A stretch of 40,681 nt of DNA from the NCBI RefSeq assembly GCF_002289455.1, contig NZ_NTFS01000009.1, forward strand, positions 1-40,681. Direction: 5' to 3'. The notes under the pieces are model-generated. The model worked only from the letters and a program-made list of their open reading frames with translations. It did no database searches and was not told the DNA's origin. Source of the DNA: Brunnivagina elsteri CCALA 953 (GTDB lineage Bacteria; Cyanobacteriota; Cyanobacteriia; Cyanobacteriales; Nostocaceae). Below, piece after piece: positions 1-6,092 of the stretch (the stretch's first letter is position 1; every line of letters begins with the position of its first letter). A program made the translations under genes and the position numbers.

Positions 1-94
1 AAGTTACCACTGAGTAATGTTAGAGTTAATATTCAATCAGAGTAAGTCAGCCTAATTCAAAAACTTTAATTGCTTAATGACTGTAAATGCAATT

Positions 95-290
95 AAGTTG
101 CTGGAACGGAGGAACCAAATTTTGGGGCATATCTCTTGGTAGATGAGGAATTAAGAGTTGTAAATTTAACATTTATCTATGAATAGTTTAAGTACAACAT
201 CTAACTCATTATCTATCAATTTTTAGAGAAGGACATCTCTCAGTCCTAGCCCGTCAGCTAACTTCGTAGGCATTGAGAGGAAACTGAAAA
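95..290 (+). ncRNA. Cyclic di-AMP riboswitch (ydaO/yuaA class)
   Basis: Seen: a purine-rich block with GGAGG followed by AACCA and UUUUGGGG at 107-126, then a long variable arm. After that come GGACAUCUCUC at 231-241 and the block cagctaacttcgtaggc at 255-271, immediately followed by tgagagg at 274-280. The segment ctctca (237-242) pairs perfectly with tgagag (274-279) and encloses the conserved block. Known: CCGUCAGCUAACYUCGUAGGC flanked by UCUC/GAGAGG is the hallmark 3' half of the ydaO riboswitch, and GGRGGAMCCA...UUGGGG is its 5' half. Inferred: it controlled the permease gene beginning at 387. A T-run at 298-303 lies just downstream and could belong to an expression platform. The exact 5' boundary is uncertain because an additional hairpin (67-73 with 89-95) precedes the core. 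Confidence 0.88.
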
Positions 291-386
291 GAGAGCATTT
301 TTTAATGTTGCAATCTTGTTTAGTATCCTTGTGTATTGCTGCTTAGATATTTATAACTGCAATGAAACACTATTGAGGTTGCATCA

Positions 387-629
387 ATGATATTTCAGTT
401 GAATTTAGCAGCTGTTGCTACAGCTGCTAGTCAAACAATTTGGCGACATGCTAAACCGATATTTCTGCGCGATCGCTTTTTACTACCTTGCGCGGGATTT
501 TTGGGTGTAATTTTACTGTGGTGGATAATTGCGATCGCAAACCACGAATTGATGCCAACCCCCGCAGAAGAACTCATCGCCAATCTTGACTATATCCTCC
601 ATCCTTTCTTCCAACGCGGGGGAACTTAG
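387..629 (+). pseudogene. Truncated NrtB-like ABC transporter permease (5' remnant)
   Basis: This 80-codon ORF has one hydrophobic segment (about residues 33-53, FLLPCAGFLGVILLWWIIAI). It ends in the phrase MPTPAEELIANLDYILHPFF followed by QRGGT. That matches the N-terminal end of the NrtB/CmpB type of NitT/TauT-family ABC permeases, where a proline-rich loop and an NPFFxxGGTxxG phrase precede the transmembrane core. Full-length proteins are around 250-290 residues, so everything after the first membrane helix is missing and the product cannot be a working permease. It lies about 100 bases downstream of the riboswitch, which suggests the intact gene was riboswitch-controlled. The alternative, a genuine small membrane protein, is less likely given where it stops. 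No NrtA, NrtC or NrtD partner is in the window. Confidence 0.7.
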
Positions 630-739
630 GAATGGGCTAGTTATTACTAGTACACAACGGCGGAAATAAGCGTACCATTTTAAATGACTTTGACCGTCAT
701 GGATTTCTCAATTTAAGTGTAAAATCAATTTTTGATTAG
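630..739 (+). pseudogene. Unidentified coding remnant, frameshifted, fused behind the NrtB-like fragment
   Basis: Seen: reading the frame through 636-659 gives a stretch like NGLVITSTQRR. Shifting by one base at about 660 continues as GNKRTILNDFDRHGFLNLSV and ends at a TAG at 737-739. The two pieces join naturally only with an indel. The composition looks like protein (charged and hydrophobic residues alternate, with a DFDRHG motif), but I do not recognise the family. Inference: this is the 3' end of a second decayed gene, left next to the permease remnant by a deletion. It ends eight bases before the start of the intact permease gene at 748, so the deletion brought that gene close to the riboswitch leader. 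Confidence 0.3.
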
Positions 740-747
740 GGTTTTCA

Positions 748-2085
748 ATGGAAAATTGGCAAGCACTGGTTAGCATCACCACATTTATCTGTGTCATTTT
801 TCTAATTATGACTGAATGGGTACATTTAACAATTGCAACTTTATTGGGTGCATTGTTACTTGTATTTACGAATGTCATGACTTTGCAAGACGCAGTTGGC
901 TATATTGGTAAGAGTCACGGAACTTTGGCATTATTTTTTGGAGTCATGGTTTTAGTTCGAGCATTTGAACCAACTAAAATTTTTGATTATTTAGCAACAC
1001 AATTAGTCATTTTAGCCAAAGGTGAAGGCAAGCATTTGTTATTAGGTATTGTAGCGATTACAACCCCTATTTGTGCCGTTTTGCCTAATGCAACCACAGT
1101 GATGCTAATAGCACCCCTAATTCCCCCGATGGCAGAAGAATTAGGGGTAAATTTTGTCCCATTATTAATATTGTTAGTTTTTGTTGCTAATAGTGCGGGC
1201 TTATTGACAATTGTCGGCGACCCTGCAACTTTTATTGTTGGTGATGCTATTAATTTAAGCTTCACTGATTACCTGATGCGTTTGAGTTTGGGTGGTGCGA
1301 TCGCAGTTATTACAGTTGTTGCTATCTTACCAATTTTATTTCGGAAAATCTGGAATACAAAACTTGAAAGTCTGGATGAATTACCCCATCCCCAAATTAA
1401 TCATCCGCGAGTTTTAGGATTAGGGGCTGTAATTGTCGGTTTCGTTTTGTTATTTTTCGTAATAGGTGAACAATTACCTGTACCAGTTTCACCTGCGGCT
1501 GTTGCTCTTTTAGGTGCAGGTTTGGCTATGCTGCTGGCACATCAAAGTCGCATCGATTCAGTTCATAATATTCTCCGCGATATTGACTGGAGTACTCTCA
1601 TCTTTTTTATGAGTATCTTCGTGTTAATTGGAGGATTGGAAAAAACAGGTGTTATTAGTAATTTATCTGGAATTTTATCGGCAGTTTTAGGAAAAAATAT
1701 TGCCTTCGGTTCGATATTTTTAGTATTTTTTGTTGGCATATTATCTAGTGTTGTCCCCAATATCCCCTTAGTAGTGGCAATGGTTCCTCTCCTCAAACAA
1801 TACATCGTTAACGTTGGGTTAGCACCTGCTGACGTTCTCCAAGCTGGTTTTGACGGACAATTCCCTACGGAAGTTTTACCCTTGTTTTATGCAATGATGT
1901 TTGGTGCAACATTAGGAGGTAATGGGACATTAGTTGGTGCATCCTCTAACATTGTCGCTGCTGGAGTATCAGAACAACACGGAAGACGCATTTCTTTCAA
2001 AACTTTTTTACACTACGGTATCCCGGTAATGTTGCTACAACTTACCACTGCTGCGTTATACGTATTTTTCCGGTTTTTAATTTAA
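748..2085 (+). CDS. SLC13/ArsB-type (ion transporter superfamily) permease
   Basis: 445 residues, a usual length for the family, with about ten to twelve hydrophobic helices arranged as two related halves. The family-typical phrase PNATTVMLIAPLIPPMAEEL (about residues 113-132), followed by ANSAGLLTIVGDPATFIVGD, marks the first re-entrant substrate-site region. The second half has VPNIPLVVAMVPLL and GNGTLVGASSNIVAAG. Known: this fold covers ArsB, NhaD, CitMHS and the P-protein group, which move anions such as arsenite, dicarboxylates or sulfate, or exchange Na+/H+. The sequence alone does not settle the substrate. The ATG at 748 is the first residue of a hydrophobic helix and has a modest purine stretch upstream. 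It is now the first intact gene after the cyclic di-AMP riboswitch, so it could be under that control. Confidence 0.85.
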   Translation: MENWQALVSITTFICVIFLIMTEWVHLTIATLLGALLLVFTNVMTLQDAVGYIGKSHGTLALFFGVMVLVRAFEPTKIFDYLATQLVILAKGEGKHLLLGIVAITTPICAVLPNATTVMLIAPLIPPMAEELGVNFVPLLILLVFVANSAGLLTIVGDPATFIVGDAINLSFTDYLMRLSLGGAIAVITVVAILPILFRKIWNTKLESLDELPHPQINHPRVLGLGAVIVGFVLLFFVIGEQLPVPVSPAAVALLGAGLAMLLAHQSRIDSVHNILRDIDWSTLIFFMSIFVLIGGLEKTGVISNLSGILSAVLGKNIAFGSIFLVFFVGILSSVVPNIPLVVAMVPLLKQYIVNVGLAPADVLQAGFDGQFPTEVLPLFYAMMFGATLGGNGTLVGASSNIVAAGVSEQHGRRISFKTFLHYGIPVMLLQLTTAALYVFFRFLI

Positions 2086-2145
2086 ATTTTGTATCATAAT
2101 TGTAAGCATGGGGATATTTAAATACAGTTTGCGATTGAGAATACT

Positions 2146-2172
2146 GTAGGGGAACCCACGGTTGTTTGCCCT
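2146..2172. repeat. 27-bp dispersed intergenic repeat, copy 1
   Basis: The 27 bases starting gtaggggaacccacgg and ending in ttgccct are identical to 23361-23387. Both copies lie just after the 3' end of a plus-strand gene. The sequence belongs to the same loose family as the gggcaaac/gtttgccc hairpins at 9589 and 26904. Confidence 0.85.
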
Positions 2173-2254
2173 ATCCTATGTTTGCTTCGTTATTTTCCTA
2201 TTTGTAACTGAAATTATGGCGTTTACTCATCATCGATATTAGCTACTTGTTTCC

Positions 2255-2363
2255 TATACAGCACTTCCAGCTATTACACAATACAGTTGTTCCCCTCATT
2301 CCCCTTCTAATCATGGCTTTCAGCTTTGAGTATGTACCTCATAGCTGCCGGAAGTGCTGTATA
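2255..2363. mobile_element. MITE-like element with 14-bp perfect terminal inverted repeats
   Basis: The left end tatacagcacttcc (2255-2268) and right end ggaagtgctgtata (2350-2363) are perfect reverse complements. Pairing resumes after a 3-base bulge with agct. The 81-bp interior has no ORF. Size and structure fit a non-autonomous miniature element mobilised by a transposase encoded elsewhere. The outer TA dinucleotides could be the target duplication. No transposase is in the window. Confidence 0.6.
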
Positions 2364-2445
2364 ACAAATAATTAATTATGATGAGGAAATTCCGGATATC
2401 TTTAAATCTTGTTTAACTATTACTTGGGAAAGATGACTATTCTAG

Positions 2446-2467
2446 ATACAAGTGCTAGTACTTGTAT
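2446..2467. promoter_or_regulatory. Palindrome upstream of the GTPase cassette (possible operator)
   Basis: Arms atacaagt (2446-2453) and acttgtat (2460-2467) are perfect reverse complements separated by six bases, a geometry suited to a dimeric regulator. The site ends 112 bases before the start of the coiled-coil gene. No known consensus is matched with confidence. Confidence 0.3.
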
Positions 2468-2579
2468 TTGATATTAATGTATAAAAATTTGGTGTAGGAA
2501 AATACTTAGCTTTTGTTAGGTGTTAAAATCTGTCTGAGTAATCACGTAGATTGACTTTTAAATATACTAGGATTAAATT

Positions 2580-3173
2580 ATGCAGTCGCCAGAAATGGAA
2601 CATGGGAACGATCGCAATGTCATGGATTCAAGTTCAAACCACAGCAGTAAGCTAGGGAATAATGGTTACGACTTAGCTGGAGTAAATAGTCTAGACAAAG
2701 TGAGAGATATTCTTTTTGGTAATCAATTACGAGATGTCGAAAAGAAATTTCCTCGTTTGGAAGAACGCTTGTTTAAGGAATGTGTGAACTCACGGGAAGA
2801 AAACAAAAAACGTTTGGATAGTCTGGAAAGCTATATAAAGCAAGAATTGGAATCCCTATCCAAACAGATGAAACAGGAACAAGGTAGTCATGATGAAACC
2901 TTGCAAAATCTTGCGGAAGAGAATAAGAAAATAACTACAGCTTTAGAAAATAAACTGAACCAATTCGATGAACATGTAAATACTAGTCAAAGGGAAATGC
3001 GGGAGCAAATTCTCAACCAATCGAAAAGTCTACATGACGACATTTTACAGAAATATGAAGAAATATTAGAAATATTACGTCGTGAAGCTGAAGAACTACG
3101 TCATGCAAAAACAGATCGTTCAACTTTAGCAAATTTGTTAAGCGAGTTAGCAATTCGTTTAAACTCTCAGTAA
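2580..3173 (+). CDS. Coiled-coil protein, first gene of the GTPase/OmpA cassette
   Basis: 197 residues with no signal peptide or membrane segment, so probably cytoplasmic. Residues 1-35 are polar and likely disordered. Residues 38-55 carry a motif-like LDKVRDILFGNQLRDVEKKF. Residues 55-185 are almost entirely heptad-patterned coiled coil rich in E, K, Q and L, and the protein ends in a short leucine-rich helix (LANLLSELAIRL). I do not recognise a named family. It is followed after 139 bases by the OmpA-domain gene and then by a Ras-like GTPase. That gene order suggests a scaffold or effector that binds the GTPase or the membrane protein (inference). The LFG motif is echoed in the next protein (ELRTLLLGVEPKKLSQV), so the two may share a short N-terminal recognition module. 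Confidence 0.75.
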   Translation: MQSPEMEHGNDRNVMDSSSNHSSKLGNNGYDLAGVNSLDKVRDILFGNQLRDVEKKFPRLEERLFKECVNSREENKKRLDSLESYIKQELESLSKQMKQEQGSHDETLQNLAEENKKITTALENKLNQFDEHVNTSQREMREQILNQSKSLHDDILQKYEEILEILRREAEELRHAKTDRSTLANLLSELAIRLNSQ

Positions 3174-3312
3174 TCTGGACAATAACTTCAAAAAAAGTAG
3201 TTTCGGATATAGATTCGGTGTGCGACAATCTTTGAATCATCAATAATTGTCTCACACGCAGTATCAAAACAATGAGCTTTAAATCTCACTTGCCAACTGG
3301 GGGATTTAGTCA

Positions 3313-5088
3313 ATGAGTAAATTTTCCACTAATGGATTTTCCAAAGAATTCTCGAACCTAGATAATCAAGAACCAGAAGAATCAATCAAAGACGAACTCA
3401 ATGAACTTCGCACTTTGTTACTGGGAGTTGAACCAAAAAAGCTGAGTCAAGTCTGCGAATATATCGAAACCCAGAAAATTAAACCTGAAGACATTAGTCG
3501 TATACTTCCAGAAGCGGTAATATTGCGATCGCTCCAAGATAAGCAGTTTGTCGAAGCAATGATTCCGACTATCGAACAAGCGGTAGAAACTTCGGTACAG
3601 AGAGACTTAAACATACTTTCCAACGCGATTTTCCCAATTTTGGGACCATCCACAAGAAGAGCGATCGCATCTGCACTGGAGGAAATGCTTCAATCGTTGG
3701 ACAAAACCCTCGAACACGGTTTCTCAATTCAAAGCTTTAAATGGCGACTCGAAGCCAGACAAACAGGTAAAAGTTTTGCGGAAGTGGTGCTGTTGCGTAC
3801 CTTAATTTATCGGGTTGAGCAAGTATTTCTCATCCACAAAAAAACAGGATTATTACTTCAGCATGTTGTAGCATCCCAGGTAGCAGTCCAAGACCCCGAT
3901 TTGGTCTCAGCAATGCTAACAGCCATTCAGGATTTTGTTAAAGACTCATTTAGTGTGGATAATGGGGACAGGTTACATACCCTAAATTTTGGCGAATTAA
4001 CAATTTGGATTGAGGAAGGACCAACAGCAGTTTTAGCCGGGATTATTCGTGGTAATGCACCCCATGAATTGAGACTTGTTTTTCAAGACACAATCGAAAA
4101 AATACACCTCAGATTCGACAATGAGCTTTATAATTTCCAAGGGGAAACAGAACCATTTAATATCAGTCAACCTTACTTAGAAGATTGCCTCAAGGTTCGC
4201 TATCAAACTCCGAAAAAAACAAACTATAGATACGCGTATACATTAATTGGATTAATTATCTTTGGATTATGTATTTGGGGTTCTTTGATAATCCGCGAAC
4301 AAAAGCAATGGAATAACTTTATCCAACGACTCAGTTCCCAACCAGGAATTACAATTACTAAAGTTCAAAAGGAAAATGGCAAGTACCTCATCACAGGTAT
4401 GCGGGACCCTTTAGCAGTAGACGTTGATAAAATCCGCGAAGAACATAATATCAATCCAGAAAAAATCAAAAGTAAATTTGAACCTTATTTATCATTACAA
4501 CCAGAATTTATTACCAAACGTGCTGAAGCATTACTTCAACCACCAAAAACAGTGTTGCTTAAAGTTGAAAGTGATGGGATTCTATATGCGACTGGTTCAG
4601 CACCTGAGAAATGGATATCAGAAACGCGGAAGATGTGGCATTTTATTCCAGGAATTACTCAATTTCAAGAAAAAAATCTCAGCAATATCGATGTTAGTCA
4701 AATCGAAAGATTTCAACAAGAAATAGAAAGGGAAAAACTGTTATTTCAAGAAGGGAAAAATGACTTAATTGCAAGTGAAGTATCCAAGTTAGAAAAGATT
4801 TTTGCCAAGTTACAAAAAATGGTAATTATGGCAAAATCTCTAAATCAAAATGTCAAAATTAAAATTATCGGACATACTAGTGCGACCGGAACAGAACAGT
4901 ATAATTTGCAACTAAGTCAAGCGCGTGCAGAGCAGATTAAATCTTATTTTATATCAAAGGGATTAAGTGAAGAAAATTTTTATACTCAGGGTTTAGGCTC
5001 AAATCAACCTTTAACTTCATCAACAATAAAACAAGATATAGATACTAACCGTCGAGTCGGTTTTAAAGTTGACAGAATCAACAAATAA
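3313..5088 (+). CDS. Inner-membrane protein with cytoplasmic longin/roadblock-like segment and periplasmic OmpA domain
   Basis: 591 residues. There is no N-terminal signal. A single transmembrane helix lies at about 307-327, flanked by K/R on the N-terminal side, which puts residues 1-305 in the cytoplasm and 330-591 in the periplasm. Residues 165-275 contain VEQVFLIHKKTGLLLQHV followed by DPDLVSAMLTAIQDFVKDSF and a run of strands. This layout resembles longin/roadblock-like modules that partner small GTPases (pattern-based inference). Residues 410-455 look like a BON-type alpha/beta segment. Residues 475-588 form an OmpA-like peptidoglycan-binding domain: IIGHTSATGTEQYNLQLSQA, then RAEQIKSYFISKGL, and NRRVGFKV at the end. 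It lies 41 bases before the GTPase gene, so co-expression is likely. Its probable role is to connect the cell wall with a GTPase-controlled event at the inner membrane. Confidence 0.8.
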   Translation: MSKFSTNGFSKEFSNLDNQEPEESIKDELNELRTLLLGVEPKKLSQVCEYIETQKIKPEDISRILPEAVILRSLQDKQFVEAMIPTIEQAVETSVQRDLNILSNAIFPILGPSTRRAIASALEEMLQSLDKTLEHGFSIQSFKWRLEARQTGKSFAEVVLLRTLIYRVEQVFLIHKKTGLLLQHVVASQVAVQDPDLVSAMLTAIQDFVKDSFSVDNGDRLHTLNFGELTIWIEEGPTAVLAGIIRGNAPHELRLVFQDTIEKIHLRFDNELYNFQGETEPFNISQPYLEDCLKVRYQTPKKTNYRYAYTLIGLIIFGLCIWGSLIIREQKQWNNFIQRLSSQPGITITKVQKENGKYLITGMRDPLAVDVDKIREEHNINPEKIKSKFEPYLSLQPEFITKRAEALLQPPKTVLLKVESDGILYATGSAPEKWISETRKMWHFIPGITQFQEKNLSNIDVSQIERFQQEIEREKLLFQEGKNDLIASEVSKLEKIFAKLQKMVIMAKSLNQNVKIKIIGHTSATGTEQYNLQLSQARAEQIKSYFISKGLSEENFYTQGLGSNQPLTSSTIKQDIDTNRRVGFKVDRINK

Positions 5089-5129
5089 GAATATTAATCA
5101 ATTAATAAAGAAAATATTACTCTTTAAAT

Positions 5130-5627
5130 ATGCTTCAAAAAAAGATTTGTATGGTGGGTGCTTTTGCTACAGGGAAAACGAGTTTAGTTGCGAGATTTGT
5201 CCATAGCATATTTTCCGGCAAGTATCAAACAACAGTAGGTGTAAAAATAGACAAAAAAACTGTTAATTGTCATGGAAAGGAACTTAACCTTATCCTTTGG
5301 GATTTATATGGTGAAGATGAATTTCAAAAAGTACGCATGTCCTATTTAAGAGGTTCATCAGCTTATTTATTAGTAGTCGATGGAACCCGACATAATACTC
5401 TCGAAAAAGCTCTCAGCTTGCAAATACGAGTCGAAGAGACGGTTGGAAAAGTTCCATTTATCTTAGTGGTCAATAAATCAGATTTGACTGATGAATGGGA
5501 AATTGAAAAAGTAGAACTAGATAAATTAAAACAGCAAGGATGGAGCATTATTCTAACTAGTGCAAAAACAGGAGAAGGAGTAGAAGAAGTGTTTGAAACT
5601 ATTGCTCAAAAAATTTTGGAGGGGTAG
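5130..5627 (+). CDS. Ras-like small GTPase (Rab-type)
   Basis: 165 residues, exactly one G domain. Visible motifs are G1 GAFATGKTS (10-18), a likely G2 threonine at 34/35 in KYQTTVG, G3 WDLYGEDEF (57-65), G4 NKSD (115-118) and G5 SAK (144-146). Known: such proteins switch between GTP and GDP states. The position of Ras Gln61, straight after the G3 glycine, is Glu62 here, so intrinsic hydrolysis is probably slow and a partner may be needed to stimulate it. There is no C-terminal cysteine for lipidation, as expected in a bacterium. The stop codon is immediately followed by the ATG of the PAS-like gene, so the two are translationally coupled. It sits between an OmpA-domain membrane protein and a histidine kinase. 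Confidence 0.93.
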   Translation: MLQKKICMVGAFATGKTSLVARFVHSIFSGKYQTTVGVKIDKKTVNCHGKELNLILWDLYGEDEFQKVRMSYLRGSSAYLLVVDGTRHNTLEKALSLQIRVEETVGKVPFILVVNKSDLTDEWEIEKVELDKLKQQGWSIILTSAKTGEGVEEVFETIAQKILEG

Positions 5628-6029
5628 ATGTTAAATGTCCCCACATCTGTAATTACTTATGTAATAAATCTGATGCTCGAACATCGTTCGTTGGCTTATC
5701 TTCTTGTCAAAAAAGACGGATGTTTATTATCTTGGGGAGGTAAATTAGCGAATTATGGAGTTAAGAACTTAAAAAAGGGGGAAGATATTGGACAACAAAT
5801 TTTCTTTCTCGAAGGATTATTACCATTAGATAATTCTCCTTTATTTCTTGCTTGTTTGAAAACAGGAGACGGTATTTGTGCGGATATTCATCTGTTTCCC
5901 TCTTCAGAAGGTGATTGGGTATTATTTCTCGATGCCACAGTTGATGAAATGCAATTGTCTTTGATTCAACAACAAGCAAATGAATTTGTTCTCGAGCATG
6001 AAAAGGTGACTCGAATACTCAATCAATAA
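5628..6029 (+). CDS. Small PAS-like sensor protein
   Basis: 133 residues, soluble, no signal. The pattern resembles a compact PAS fold: LAYLLVKKDGCLLSWGGKL (about 22-40), a middle helix region ending LPLDNSPLFLACLKTGDG (about 64-81), the strand pair DIHLFPSSEGDWVLFLDAT, and a C-terminal helix with QLSLIQQQANEF that would continue as a signalling helix. The N-terminal part of the next protein has the same plan, with the strand-helix transition ILIIQLLDKDYIERLSIIQQ, so the two may be paralogous sensor modules. The start ATG abuts the GTPase stop. Fold assignment is by eye and uncertain, and no ligand can be named. Confidence 0.6.
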   Translation: MLNVPTSVITYVINLMLEHRSLAYLLVKKDGCLLSWGGKLANYGVKNLKKGEDIGQQIFFLEGLLPLDNSPLFLACLKTGDGICADIHLFPSSEGDWVLFLDATVDEMQLSLIQQQANEFVLEHEKVTRILNQ

Positions 6030-6092
6030 AGCATTATCAATTATCTCTTATTTATAACCTTTTACTAGAACTGAAAGCGTCATATTACTATA

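Larger units (their letters stand above)
2086..2579. other. Intergenic region with palindromic repeat, MITE-like element and palindrome
   Basis: No ORF is supported here. It holds a 27-base sequence (2146-2172) that recurs identically at 23361-23387, a 109-bp inverted-repeat element (2255-2363), and an 8-6-8 palindrome (2446-2467). The promoter of the GTPase cassette should lie in the last 110 bases. Confidence 0.6.

Noticed and set aside
987-1265. Antisense ORFs opposite the permease and other genes
   Set aside because: They mirror codon structure of the real genes, lack ribosome-binding sites and show no recognisable domains.
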